Of a stretch of DNA of 64,000 nt, positions 1-8,805 are shown in pieces (within the stretch, counting starts at the first letter, position 1; each line of letters starts with the position of its first letter). Origin of the DNA: Palsa-504 sp963753195. Lineage in GTDB: Bacteria > Actinomycetota > Actinomycetes > Streptosporangiales > Streptosporangiaceae. Where the stretch lies: assembly GCA_963753195.1 (NCBI GenBank), contig CAVWBH010000007.1:62001-126000 (forward strand), in the 5' to 3' direction. Below the pieces are notes generated by a model. The model ran no database searches. It saw nothing but the letters and a program-made list of their open reading frames with translations, and was not told the origin of the DNA. Made by a program: the position numbers and the translations under genes.

Positions 1-414
1 GGGCTTGGCGAACTGGCCCGCCATCCGGCCGACCTTGACCACCGGCACGCTGGCCGCATACGTCAGCACGACGGCCATCTGCAACAGCGTCCGCAGCTTG
101 CCCTGGACGCCGTCAGCGGTGGTGCCGGCGAACGTCTCCGCGCAGTCGCCGCCCTGAAGCAGGAAGGCCTCACCGCGCGCGACCGACGCTAGCCGCTCCT
201 TCAGCTGGTCGCACTCCCCCGGGAACACCAGCGGCGGCAGGTTCTCCAGGCCGCGCACCACCGTCTCGAGGCGGGCGCGGTCAGGCCATTGCGGCTGCTG
301 AAGAGCCACCGGCCGTTCGGTATACCCGCCCGGCCCGGCAGCACCGGAGGGGCGGACCCGGGCCCCGGATCTGGCCGCAGCCTCAGCCTCAGCCTCAGCC
401 TCAGACGTAGTCAC
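1..414 (-). CDS. Class II DAHP synthase, N-terminal part (runs off left edge)
   Basis: First 138 codons of a type II 3-deoxy-D-arabino-heptulosonate 7-phosphate synthase, the entry enzyme of the shikimate pathway (PEP plus erythrose 4-phosphate, cytosolic). Seen: LENLPPLVFPGECDQLKERL, then EAFLLQGGDCAETFAG and QMAVVLTYAASVPVVKVGRM, the conserved N-terminal block of this family. Family members are about 450-470 residues, so roughly two thirds of the gene lies outside the window. I chose the GTG at 412-414 because it is the first start that includes the whole homologous block; the first residues are low-complexity (SEAEAEAEAEA), encoded by a hexanucleotide repeat. The conserved block is unmistakable; the exact start is less certain. 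Confidence 0.88.
   Translation of the reverse strand, partial: MTTSEAEAEAEAAARSGARVRPSGAAGPGGYTERPVALQQPQWPDRARLETVVRGLENLPPLVFPGECDQLKERLASVARGEAFLLQGGDCAETFAGTTADGVQGKLRTLLQMAVVLTYAASVPVVKVGRMAGQFAKP
381..404. repeat. Hexanucleotide tandem repeat (CCTCAG x4)
   Basis: Four exact CCTCAG units lie inside the first codons of the DAHP synthase gene and encode alternating Glu-Ala on the minus strand. Copy number changes here would stay in frame. Confidence 0.85.
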
Positions 415-711
415 CCGACCAGGCTAGCGGGCGCCGCGATGGTCATGGCACCGTATAGGCCACCAGCTGCGGGCTCCCGCCGCCGGCCGACCCCGGATAC
501 GGGCCACGAAGACGAGAGCACGATCTGGCTATCGGCAGCGCGGCTCGCGGCAGGATCCTGATCAAGCAATAATCCCGTAACGCAGTAAGTACTGCAGCAC
601 CGGCGCGCAGGCCGTCGGCGCCGCCGGCTCGCCGAAGGACACAGCAGCTGTCTGGCCGCCCGCCCTCGCCGCCCGGCACCTCCTGGTGGATCCGGCCTGA
701 CGGCAAGAGCG
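415..711. other. Intergenic gap, upstream of DAHP synthase
   Basis: About 300 bases between the DAHP synthase start and the end of the TPR gene, both on the minus strand. It should hold the DAHP synthase promoter, but I see no convincing -35/-10 pair, attenuator or RNA gene. The short open frames in it look like GC-rich shadow frames. Confidence 0.5.
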
Positions 712-1794
712 CTAGCCGTCCTCATCCCCCGGGACGGTTGCCCCCTCGGCGTGTTGCTCGGGCGCACCCTTGATGGCGATCGTCGCGTTGGGCTCGAGCG
801 CCGCGTCGTAGAGCTCGGCCACCGACTTCCGGATCTCCTCGCCGAGCGCCGCCCGGTCCTGGCACAGGTTCTCGATGTTCCGCTGATAAAGAACGAACCT
901 CGTACCGAAGGAGACTCGCGAGCGTGCCCCCGCGGCGAAGTCCCCGCCCAGCCCGCCGAACAAGCTGTCCGAATCGCCGCCCCCGGTGCTGGGCCCTTCC
1001 AGGTACCACCGGCGATCCGGGTCTACGCCCCTCTCGACCCGCGACTTGTCCGGCAGCAGCACCACGTCCACCAGGGCGCCGGATGAGCCACCCGTCTCGG
1101 CGTCATGAACCCTGATCTGCGCGTCAGCGGTCGCCTCGAAGTCAGCCCGCTGCATTCGGTACGGGACCACCCAGGTGCCGGAATCGGAGGTCAGCGCGGC
1201 CGCGGCGGTGAAGTCGGCCCGGCCCGCGTCAGGGTTGTCCGCGTCGAGCCAGACCTTGACCTGGCCGCGTAGCGCCCACCCGGCAGCGAACCGGCTGGCC
1301 AATTTCAGCAGGTCGTCGAGGCGTTCGCCCGCCTGGTCGAATCGGCCCAGGCGGTACAGCGCGACCGCGAGGCGCCACAGCGCCTGGGCCGACGCCGGAT
1401 CGGCGTCGGCCGCCGCCTGGGCGGCCCGGCGCGCATCCTCAAAATACCCAAGCCACCACAGCGCCTCCGAGGCGAGCACGAGCGACGCGATCCGGACCGC
1501 CGGCGCCGGATCCCCGAGGTGACGATGGGCCACCCACAGGGCCCGAAGCGGATGATCGGGGCAGCTGCGCGTGTGCTCACGCAGCGTCTCCCAGGCATCC
1601 TTCGATTCCCGCGCGTCATGGCGGTGCTCGGCGGGAACAAGGCTGAGCCACCGGGCCGCGGCGTCTTTCAGCGGTGCGTCCAGTTCGAAGTCGGGCGCTA
1701 CGGGGTTCGCCACATAGCCCGGCCCGGAGTGGTGGGAGGGCCAGCGCCTTGGCCTGACGGCCGGTGTCACGTCATCACTGGGCATAGGGCACAT
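712..1794 (-). CDS. TPR protein with C-terminal region resembling a degenerate zincin fold
   Basis: Roughly 360-residue protein. The middle (LVLASEALWWLGYFEDARRA, then ALWRLAVALYRLGRFDQAGE) shows tetratricopeptide repeats, a protein-interaction scaffold. The C-terminal part (VLYQRNIENLCQDRAALGEE, then IRKSVAELYDAAL) resembles the end of actinobacterial MetSA-type zincin domains, where the family normally has HExxH; here no HExxH is present, so it would be catalytically dead if the relationship is right. The frame is open to 1851 with a GTG. I prefer the ATG at 1792-1794 (MCPMPSD), but neither start has a strong ribosome site. No signal peptide. Function unknown; transcribed towards the DAHP synthase gene. 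Confidence 0.65.
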   Translation of the reverse strand: MCPMPSDDVTPAVRPRRWPSHHSGPGYVANPVAPDFELDAPLKDAAARWLSLVPAEHRHDARESKDAWETLREHTRSCPDHPLRALWVAHRHLGDPAPAVRIASLVLASEALWWLGYFEDARRAAQAAADADPASAQALWRLAVALYRLGRFDQAGERLDDLLKLASRFAAGWALRGQVKVWLDADNPDAGRADFTAAAALTSDSGTWVVPYRMQRADFEATADAQIRVHDAETGGSSGALVDVVLLPDKSRVERGVDPDRRWYLEGPSTGGGDSDSLFGGLGGDFAAGARSRVSFGTRFVLYQRNIENLCQDRAALGEEIRKSVAELYDAALEPNATIAIKGAPEQHAEGATVPGDEDG

Positions 1795-1870
1795 GTATCG
1801 CTTCTTTGCCTCGGGCCGCGCCCGCTGAAGAGCGGCGAGATTCCCGTCCACCCTAGCGAGCCGCCGATGT

Positions 1871-1901
1871 CTACCTGCCCGGCCCCTGTACGGGCAGGTA
1901 G
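1871..1901. terminator. Perfect 11-bp hairpin downstream of the cupin gene
   Basis: CTACCTGCCCG and CGGGCAGGTAG pair perfectly around a 9-nt loop. It lies about 160 nt past the stop of the minus-strand cupin gene and upstream of the TPR gene. There is no U-tract, as is usual in actinomycetes. A terminator is the likeliest reading; a 5' regulatory hairpin for the TPR gene is the alternative. Confidence 0.55.
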
Positions 1902-2062
1902 ATCAGCGTGACCGTCGGCGCCGCGGCGCGCCCGGCGACCGTTAGCGGACGCGGAACGTGCCCGAATCCGGGTGGGGGACCCGCTAGATGCCGCAGCAGC
2001 CCCCTCTGACCGCTCCGGCAACTGCCGGTTCCTGTACTGGGTGATCTTCCAGTGGCCTCCGT

Positions 2063-2581
2063 TTAGGCCATCACCTCGGCGAGTACCTGCTGGGTGGTGA
2101 GCTCGTGCCCGTGGGAGCTGCGCGCGTGCTCGCGGATGGCGGCGACAAGCTGGCCGAACTGGTCGTCGCTAGCGACCCGGAATTCAACCCCGCAGGGGCA
2201 GCGGCCGACGTGCCCGGCCAGGGCACGTCCGGTGAAAGCGAGGTCAAGCGCGACGCAGGGCTCGTTCCCTTCCACCCAGGCGTCGTGACCGGGCGACATC
2301 ACGTGCGCGTCACCCGGGCCGAAGTCGTATTCGCGGCCGTCGTCCATGCGGGCGTGGAGCCGGCCGGAGAGGATGTAGCCGGTGTGGGCCGCCTGGCAGG
2401 CTTCCGTGCCGACGACCGGCTTGACGTCGGTCGACCACCTCCAGCCGGGCTGGAACACCGTGCGGGCGATCGTGACGCCGGGCAGGTTGACCACGTTGAG
2501 CGAGGCGTGTTCGGACGTGTGCCGCTCATCGGGCGTCTCGATGTTCTTGACGGCCACCGTCAGTTTCGTAGCTTCGAGCAT
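2063..2581 (-). CDS. Cupin-domain protein
   Basis: 172-residue single-domain cupin. Seen: a beta-barrel core with PGWRWSTDVKPVVGTEACQA, HTGYILSGRLHARMDDGRE and FGPGDAHVMSPGHDAWVEGN, giving the second cupin motif GDxxxxxPGHDAW. First-motif metal ligands are only partly recognisable. The C-terminal third is helical (QFGQLVAAIREHARSSHGHE). I chose the ATG at 2579-2581 because GGAAGG sits 9 nt upstream; the frame is open further but that part has no cupin character. It lies 95 nt downstream of the large LuxR regulator on the same strand and may be co-transcribed with it. Substrate unknown. Confidence 0.8.
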   Translation of the reverse strand: MLEATKLTVAVKNIETPDERHTSEHASLNVVNLPGVTIARTVFQPGWRWSTDVKPVVGTEACQAAHTGYILSGRLHARMDDGREYDFGPGDAHVMSPGHDAWVEGNEPCVALDLAFTGRALAGHVGRCPCGVEFRVASDDQFGQLVAAIREHARSSHGHELTTQQVLAEVMA

Positions 2582-2676
2582 CCGATGCTGCCTTCCGCGC
2601 GCCTGGCTTGCCCGCCCAGCATGCGGGCCGGCCGCCTGCCGCCACATCGGGAATAACACGTAGAGGCCAGCCGGGA

Positions 2677-5481
2677 CTACGTAGTGGCCGCGGGAGCTAA
2701 CGCCCGCTGAGAGTCGCGGGCGGCGGCCTGTGCCGCGGCCGCCGCCAGGCCGGTCCGGGAGCGAGCGCCGGTCTTGCGCAGCAGGCTCTCGACGTGCTTC
2801 TCGACGGTCCGTGGCGACAGCTGCAGCCGCGCGGCGATCTGCTTGTTGGCCAGGCCGCCGGCCACCAGACGCAGCACCTCCGCCTCCCGGGCGGTGATTC
2901 CCCCCGCCACCCAGGGATTGGGCTGCGACTCCTTGAGCAGTTCGCGGCAGCGCTCGGCCAGGCGGGGCAGGTCCCGGCGATCAAATCCCGCCTCGGCCTC
3001 AGCCAGCCAGCGAAGCGGGTCGCCCCATCCGTCGGCCAGGGCAGCGGGGGCGGCGCAGAACCTGGCCAGTTCAGCCCAGGCCTCGCCGTTCGCGAAGCCA
3101 GCGTCGCACCCCGCCGCCAGTTCGCTGGCCCGCTGCCGCTGCCCGGCTCGCCCGGCCAGGACCGCCTCGGCGTAGCCGATAAGGCTCCGGTTGTGGCGGA
3201 TGGCGCCGACGCCCAGCCGGCGGGCCTCCTCGATCGCCCGGGCCGCCCGGTGATCGCCAATACAGGCCAGGAGCAGCGGCCATAGCGCCCGGAGGCCGGC
3301 GGGTTCGGCGTTCGGGAGGCGGGCCAGGATGGCCATTCCCCGGGCGTAGGGTTCCACGGCCGCCGTGGCGTCGCCGCCGAGCAGAACCACCGCTCCCCGG
3401 CTGGCCCAGCAGATGCCCTCGACCATCTGGTCGTCCGGAGCAGCGGCGATGGCGCGGGCGGCGAAGTGCTCGGTCTGCCCGGCGTCGGCGCGCATGCTGG
3501 CGCTGCTGGTCAGGACGGCCAGTGCCTTGGCCCGGACCTGGTCCAGGCCGAGCCGCTCGGCGAGGCCGACGGCGGCCTGCGCGTGGGCATCACACGTGTC
3601 CAGTTCCCAGCGGCAGGTGAAACCCGCGGCGAGCTGGAGATCCAGAATCGCCACGGTACTGAGCGCGCCCATCTGCTCGGCGGCGCGCCGCGCCTCGGCC
3701 AGCCGCTCCACCCCGGCATGATCAAGCAGGTCGATGGTGCCCAGCTCGTGCAGGGCACGCAGCCGCCACAACGGCAGGCCAGCGGTCTGCGCGGTGACCA
3801 GCGCGCTCTCGAACGCGGCGCGGGCGGCGCTGAGATCACGTAGCCGGTAGCTGCGCCCGATGAGCTCCAGCGCGTGACAGCGGACCTCCGGCGCACTGCC
3901 CTCGGCGGCGAGGACGCCCTCCGCGAAAAGCCGGGCCGCATCGAGGTCATCGGCGGCGAAGGCCACCTCGGCATCGAGGACGCCGATCCGGGCGCGCACG
4001 CCGGCCGGCGGGTCAGGTCCGGCCAGGCGCCGGGCGGTGCCGAGGTGATGACGGGCCATCTCCCACCGCGAGGCGCCCACCGCCGCCTGGCTGAGGCGGA
4101 GGTGAACCTCCGTCCGGAGGGCCGGCGCCTCGGTCCCGAGCCGGGTGATGAGCTGGCCGCCGGCCGCCGCAGCCTCCTCCACCCGCCCGGCCAGGGCCAG
4201 CGCTTCAACCAGCAGAAGCTCCGCCTGTTCCCGCCCGGGAGTGCCTTCGAGGAGGTCAGCGGCGCGCCGTAGGGTACCGATCGCGGTGGCCAGCGCCCCC
4301 CAGGCCAGCGCCTGGGCGCCGGACTCGCTCAGCAGCGTTCCGGCCCGGCGGCGGTCCCCGGCCCGGTTCGCCAGCTCGACGGCCAGCTCGCGCAGGCCGC
4401 CTTCCAGGCGCGGGTGGCCGGCGTCCAGGACGGCGAGCGCCGCCGAGGCCAGGGCCCGCTGGCGCGGTGGCAGCATGGTATCGAGCACCGCCTCGCGGGT
4501 CAGCGCGTGCCGGAAGCGGAAGGCCGTGCCGTCGGCGCTCACCAGCAGTTGCTCGACCGCGAGCCCGAGCGTCTCCGCCACCAGGGCCGCAGTCTGCCCG
4601 CTCACGGCCGGGAGCAGTTCCCAGTCGAAGAGGCGGCCGAGGATGGCAGCGGCCTCGATCACCGATCGCTGCGGTTCGCTGAAGGAGGCCAGGCGCTCGC
4701 GGACCGTCTCGGTGAACGACTCCGGCAGCCCGGGCGAGGCGAGCAGATCTTCCACCAGCAGCGGTACGCCTTCGGCGGAGGCCTGCACCCGGCGCAGGAG
4801 CTCCGCCGCCGCGCCCGGGACGCAGGCGTGGACCATGCGCGCCATGTCCTCGTCGCTGAGCCGGTCAAGACCGAGGTGCAGGACGCCGGGCCGGCTCCGC
4901 TGCCGGCGGGCCACTTCCAGTGCGGCCGACGGCCGGTCGCCGCGCAGGGTCAGTACGCACAGCAGCGACTCGCCATCAAGGTGCTCGCCGAGGTACTCCA
5001 TCAGGGCCACGGTGTCCGGGTCGGCCCAGTGCAGGTCCTCCAGCACCATGACCAGGCCCTGCGGCGCGAGGCGCCGGAGAAGCTGGATCAGCGCCTCGCC
5101 ACGGATCCCAGGTGAGACCTCGCCACCCGCCGGAGCGCGTCCGGCCATCCCCGGCAGCAGCGCGCTCAGCGCGGGCAGCCAGGGCTCCATCGTCGCGTCA
5201 TCGGGAACGGCCCGGTCCCGGAGGAGCTGCACCAGCGCGTCCGTGAGCGGCCGGTAAGCAGCCGTCGCTGACTGCGGCACCGCCCGGCTGGTAACGACCC
5301 GGAGGCCACGGCGGGCCGCCCGGCTGGCCGTTTCCTGGGCCAGCCGCGACTTGCCGATCCCCGGCTCTCCGGTGATGACTACACATCCGCCGTGCCCGGC
5401 CACGACGGCCCTCAGCGCCGCGTCGACGGCCTCCAGCTCGGCGTCCCTGCCGATCACGACCGGGCACAGTACCTGCGCCAT
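2677..5481 (-). CDS. Large ATPase-LuxR (LAL-type) transcriptional regulator
   Basis: 934-residue cytoplasmic regulator. An N-terminal AAA/STAND-type ATPase has Walker A GEPGIGKS (about residue 40) and Walker B VMVLEDLHWADPD (about 145-155). A long helical TPR-like middle follows, then a C-terminal LuxR helix-turn-helix (ITAREAEVLRLVAGGLANKQ, IAARLQLSPRTVEKHVESLL; about 870-925). Proteins of this layout bind a small ligand and nucleotide and activate transcription. It differs from the two MalT-like regulators next door: another ATPase lineage and a different recognition helix (SPRTVEKHVES rather than LDTVKKHVSHV). The ATG at 5479-5481 is the first start and places the P-loop at the usual distance. 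Target unknown; the downstream cupin is the simplest candidate. Confidence 0.9.
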   Translation of the reverse strand: MAQVLCPVVIGRDAELEAVDAALRAVVAGHGGCVVITGEPGIGKSRLAQETASRAARRGLRVVTSRAVPQSATAAYRPLTDALVQLLRDRAVPDDATMEPWLPALSALLPGMAGRAPAGGEVSPGIRGEALIQLLRRLAPQGLVMVLEDLHWADPDTVALMEYLGEHLDGESLLCVLTLRGDRPSAALEVARRQRSRPGVLHLGLDRLSDEDMARMVHACVPGAAAELLRRVQASAEGVPLLVEDLLASPGLPESFTETVRERLASFSEPQRSVIEAAAILGRLFDWELLPAVSGQTAALVAETLGLAVEQLLVSADGTAFRFRHALTREAVLDTMLPPRQRALASAALAVLDAGHPRLEGGLRELAVELANRAGDRRRAGTLLSESGAQALAWGALATAIGTLRRAADLLEGTPGREQAELLLVEALALAGRVEEAAAAGGQLITRLGTEAPALRTEVHLRLSQAAVGASRWEMARHHLGTARRLAGPDPPAGVRARIGVLDAEVAFAADDLDAARLFAEGVLAAEGSAPEVRCHALELIGRSYRLRDLSAARAAFESALVTAQTAGLPLWRLRALHELGTIDLLDHAGVERLAEARRAAEQMGALSTVAILDLQLAAGFTCRWELDTCDAHAQAAVGLAERLGLDQVRAKALAVLTSSASMRADAGQTEHFAARAIAAAPDDQMVEGICWASRGAVVLLGGDATAAVEPYARGMAILARLPNAEPAGLRALWPLLLACIGDHRAARAIEEARRLGVGAIRHNRSLIGYAEAVLAGRAGQRQRASELAAGCDAGFANGEAWAELARFCAAPAALADGWGDPLRWLAEAEAGFDRRDLPRLAERCRELLKESQPNPWVAGGITAREAEVLRLVAGGLANKQIAARLQLSPRTVEKHVESLLRKTGARSRTGLAAAAAQAAARDSQRALAPAATT

Positions 5482-5617
5482 CAGCTCAGTCTGACAGCAA
5501 TCCCTGGATATCGCAGAAATGTCACCGATTCGGAACGGGCGGCGCCAGCGTCCCCGATTGACCAGGCGGGAGCTACGCTCGCCTGCTGAAGGGGGGGAAT
5601 CTTTTCGCCCGCGAGTG

Positions 5618-8401
5618 CTACCGGCCGATCAAGCCCAGTTCACGTCCCCGGGCCACCGCCTCGGTGCGGTTGGCGGCGCCCAGCTTGCCCAGGACGTGGC
5701 TCACGTGCTTCTTGACCGTGTCCAGCGAGATGACCAGGTCGCGGGCGATATCGTGGTTCGACTGGCCGGTGGCGAGCAGGCCCAGGACCTCGAGCTCGCG
5801 GCGGGTCAGCTGCTCGAGGAGGCCGGCCTGCGGGTTGGCCAGGTCTGAGCCGCCGGCCGCGGCGCCGAACGCACCCTGCAGCCGGGCCAGGTAGGTGAGG
5901 GGCACCTCGGCCGCCTGCCGGTCGCTGCGCTGGGCCGCGAGCAGCCGGCTGAGGACGGCGGCCATGGCCGGGCCTTCGTCGGCGAAGACCCGGACGTATC
6001 CCTGCGGGCCGCCCAGACGGAGGGCGGCGGCCAGCACGGTGACCGCTTCCGCATCGTCACCGGCGGCGGCCAGGGCCAGGGCGCGCAGGGCGAGGATCTC
6101 GATCAGGCTGCCGTCGCGGCGCTGGGCCGCGGCGGCGGCTGCCAGCCGGTCGAGCAGGACCAGCGCCGGTCCGGCATCATCCTGGGCGAGCAGCAGCCGG
6201 GCCAGGACCAGGTGGCCTGGCTCGCGCGGATAGTCAAGCGGGCCGTCGGGCCGCAGACCCTCATCAGCGCACCACCGGGCCACCTGGGCCACGTCTCCCT
6301 GGGCCAGCAGCAGCCGGGCCCGCTGCGCCGGGACCGGGTTGAGCAGCCCGGCGGGGCCCGGGGAGAACGACTCCGCCTCCGCGATGGCCTCCGCCGCCCC
6401 GTCCCGGTCGCCGGCCGCCTGGCGGATCCAGGCCAGGAGGGCCAGCCCGGCCGCCAGCGGCGGGGTGTGGACGAACTGACGGCACAGCGTCGTCCCCCGG
6501 ATGACGTAATCCAGCGCCCGGCCGACGTCGTCGCGCTGGTACGCCACCTCGGCCAGGCCGATGAGCGCGGGCCCGGCGGCCGGCCGCAGGCCCGGCGCCG
6601 GCTGGCCCGGCCCTGGCTGGTGCTGCCCCGGCTGGTCCGCCGCGTCCAGGGCTTGCTCGCACGTCCGGGCCGCGGCATCGAGCCGTCCCTGGCCCCGCTG
6701 CAGGCGGGCCAGGCAGTAGTACCCCCAGGCCGTGGTGGTGACCTGGCCCTGCTGGCGCCACCAGCCGATGCTCGACTCGAAGCCCTGCTGCGCGGCGGCC
6801 AGCCGGCCGCGCAGCCACTCGGCCGTGGCCAGGAAGCCCTGGACCGCGGAGGTGAGCATGAGCTCGTCCTGGCCTAGATGGGTCATGGCCTCCCGGGTCA
6901 TGGCGGCCGTCGCTTCGGCGTCGCCCCGCAGCTGGGCCGCGTAGCTTCGCTGCAGCGCCAGCATGGCCCGGACGTTCACCAGCAGGCTGCCCGCCGGTCC
7001 CGTGCTCGGCTCGAACCGCTCGTGGTCGGTCCGGCCGATCACTGCCTCGGCCGCCGCCAGCAGGGGCTCCATGGTCTGCAGGTCACCGCGCATGCTCGCC
7101 ATCTGCGCCTGGGCCAGCAGCAGCCGGGGCCGGGACCGCACCACATCCGGGGGCAGGGCCGGGAGCCAGCTCTGGATGGTGGCCTGCTCGCCCCGCAGGT
7201 TGAACACCGAGTCGAAGTGCTCTTCGACCAGCCGGGCCGCCCACTCCGGCTCGCCCGCGGCCAGGGCGTGCCGGACCGCGTCGTCGGGCAGCCCGTGCTG
7301 GGAGTACCACGCCGCGGCGTTGCGGTGCAGGCGCCGGCCGCGCTGCGGTTCCAGCCTGGCCCGCAGCAGATCGGCGAACAGATGGTGATACCGCCACCAG
7401 CCGCGGACGTCGTCGAGCTGGATCACGAACAGGCCGGACCGGTCCGCTTCTTCGAGCAGGTCCTGGCTGTCGTCGCGGCCGGTGACGGCGTCGCACAGGG
7501 GCCCGCTGAGGCGCTCGAGCACCGACGTCTCGAGGAGGAAGCCGCGGAGCTCGGGACGCTGCTGTTCGAGCACCTCCTCGGTCAGGTAGTCAAGGACGTA
7601 CCGATGGCTGCCGGTGAACGCGGCCACGAAGCGGGCGATGTCGGGCTGGCTTCGCAGCGACAGGGCCGCCAGCTGCAGGCCCGCCGCCCAGCCCTCGGTC
7701 CGTTCGGCCAAGGCGGCCGCCAGCGGGGCGTCGACGTCGGCGGAGACCTGGCCGAGCAGCTCCGCCGCCTCCCCGGCGGTGAACCTGAGGTCATCGGCCC
7801 GCACCTCCCCCAGCTCGCCGCGGGCCCGGTACCGGGCCAGAGCCAGCGGCGGATCGGACCGGCCGGCCAGCACGATCCGCAGCTGGGGCGGCCGGTGCTC
7901 GAGCAGGAACCGGACCGACGCGTGCACGGTGTCCGAGCTGACCAGGTGATAGTCATCGAGCACGAGCAGCGCGTCCGGTCCGCCCGCATCGGCCACCACG
8001 TCATTGATCAGGGCGGTGACCAGCGCGGTGTACGCCGGCGGGGGCGGCGGCCCGGCCAGCGGGCCGACCCGCTCGGACACGCCCGGGCGCACGGCGCCGA
8101 GCGCAGCCAGCACGTGACGCCAGAACCGGACCGGGTCGTTGTCCCGGCCGTCGAGCGACAGCCACGCCACCGGCTGAGCCTGGGCCCGCGCCCACTCCGA
8201 CAGGAGAACCGACTTGCCGTAACCCGCCGGGGCGGCGATCAGCACCAGCCCGTGGTCCAGGGCCTCATCGAGCCGGGCCGCGAGGCGGGGGCGTGCGACC
8301 AGCCCGGGCTGCGGGCGCGGTACATGCAGCTTGGTGGCCAGGAGGACGTCCGCCCCGGGTGGGTATCCCGCCACGTGGCCGCCTGCTGTGCTCTCGGCCA
8401 T
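5618..8401 (-). CDS. MalT-like LuxR-family ATPase regulator (copy 1)
   Basis: 927-residue MalT-type activator. The N-terminus is LLATKLHVPRPQPGLVARPR, then Walker A APAGYGKSVLL and the Walker B-type LLVLDDYHLV. A winged helix (YVLDYLTEEVLEQQRPELRG) and TPR solenoid follow, ending in a LuxR helix-turn-helix (LTRRELEVLGLLATGQSNHD, ARDLVISLDTVKKHVSHVLG). I chose the ATG at 8399-8401 because GGAG lies 6 nt upstream; earlier starts in the same frame have no such site. It is a full-length paralogue of the regulator at 9.2-12.0 kb. Box A (8479-8512) lies about 78 bp upstream of its start, so autoregulation is possible (inference). Confidence 0.92.
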   Translation of the reverse strand: MAESTAGGHVAGYPPGADVLLATKLHVPRPQPGLVARPRLAARLDEALDHGLVLIAAPAGYGKSVLLSEWARAQAQPVAWLSLDGRDNDPVRFWRHVLAALGAVRPGVSERVGPLAGPPPPPAYTALVTALINDVVADAGGPDALLVLDDYHLVSSDTVHASVRFLLEHRPPQLRIVLAGRSDPPLALARYRARGELGEVRADDLRFTAGEAAELLGQVSADVDAPLAAALAERTEGWAAGLQLAALSLRSQPDIARFVAAFTGSHRYVLDYLTEEVLEQQRPELRGFLLETSVLERLSGPLCDAVTGRDDSQDLLEEADRSGLFVIQLDDVRGWWRYHHLFADLLRARLEPQRGRRLHRNAAAWYSQHGLPDDAVRHALAAGEPEWAARLVEEHFDSVFNLRGEQATIQSWLPALPPDVVRSRPRLLLAQAQMASMRGDLQTMEPLLAAAEAVIGRTDHERFEPSTGPAGSLLVNVRAMLALQRSYAAQLRGDAEATAAMTREAMTHLGQDELMLTSAVQGFLATAEWLRGRLAAAQQGFESSIGWWRQQGQVTTTAWGYYCLARLQRGQGRLDAAARTCEQALDAADQPGQHQPGPGQPAPGLRPAAGPALIGLAEVAYQRDDVGRALDYVIRGTTLCRQFVHTPPLAAGLALLAWIRQAAGDRDGAAEAIAEAESFSPGPAGLLNPVPAQRARLLLAQGDVAQVARWCADEGLRPDGPLDYPREPGHLVLARLLLAQDDAGPALVLLDRLAAAAAAQRRDGSLIEILALRALALAAAGDDAEAVTVLAAALRLGGPQGYVRVFADEGPAMAAVLSRLLAAQRSDRQAAEVPLTYLARLQGAFGAAAGGSDLANPQAGLLEQLTRRELEVLGLLATGQSNHDIARDLVISLDTVKKHVSHVLGKLGAANRTEAVARGRELGLIGR

Positions 8402-8478
8402 CGACATCTCCGCCATTGATGCGCGTCTCGCGTTCTGTGCCCTACGCCACCTTAGTGCCGGCCATCGCCGCCGCCGAA

Positions 8479-8537
8479 GATTCCACCGGGATGGGCACTT
8501 TCGGGTGACGCCCCGCACCCCGGGCCTTCATTAGCTT
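8479..8537 (+). promoter_or_regulatory. Conserved 34-bp box (copy A) with -10 element
   Basis: Box at 8479-8512: GATTCCACC, 5 nt, ATG, GG, then CACTTTCGGGTGACGCC. A TAGCTT -10 lies at 8532-8537, 21 nt after GTGACG. No -35 consensus sits at the normal 17-nt spacing, so the box probably takes the -35 position for an activator. It points to the GTG at 8608 (95 nt downstream) and also lies upstream of the divergent regulator. Confidence 0.75.
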
Positions 8538-8607
8538 CGGCTCACGGACCGGCCCGCTGGCGATGACATCAGCGCCGGCGGCACGTCCTATGCGAAGGAG
8601 GCCCAAC

Positions 8608-8805
8608 GTGAAACGAATCCAGAAGGCCAGGCGCCCGCGCGGATCGGCCGACGGACGGGGCGAGCCGCAGGCCATCGAGCTGCGCGACCCGGACATCGTG
8701 CGCGCGCACCGGATCGCCCGTCGCCGCAGCCGTCCCGGGGCCGGCCGGGTACCGTCCGGCCGCCGCCACCCCACCGCGCCGGCCCCGGGCGGTAACGGGT
8801 CATGA
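8608..8805 (+). CDS. Small basic protein overlapping the whiB7-like gene
   Basis: 65-codon ORF starting with GTG at 8608 behind an excellent ribosome site (AAGGAGG, 6-nt spacing). The product is very basic (KRIQKARRPRG, VRAHRIARRRSRPGAGR) with no recognisable fold. Its TGA overlaps the ATG of the WhiB gene (ATGA), so translation of the two is coupled. Mycobacterial and streptomycete whiB7/wblC genes have a regulatory upstream ORF in their leader; this ORF could be a local equivalent, although it overlaps rather than precedes the gene. It may equally be a real DNA- or RNA-binding partner. Preceded by box A. Confidence 0.6.
   Translation: MKRIQKARRPRGSADGRGEPQAIELRDPDIVRAHRIARRRSRPGAGRVPSGRRHPTAPAPGGNGS

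Noticed and set aside
6878..8419. Long plus-strand open frame antisense to the first MalT-like regulator
   Set aside because: A shadow frame typical of GC-rich coding sequence: rich in Arg, Gly, Gln and His, with no family resemblance, and the opposite strand encodes an unmistakable protein. The same applies to 9240-11135 (-), 22726-24930 (-), 15562-17115 (+), 28050-29939 (+) and 60566-62065 (-).
8479..8512. Box A as a WhiB7-type AT-rich promoter motif
   Set aside because: Known WhiB7 promoters have an AT-rich block just upstream of the -35. The box is GC-rich with a different conserved sequence, so I do not equate them.
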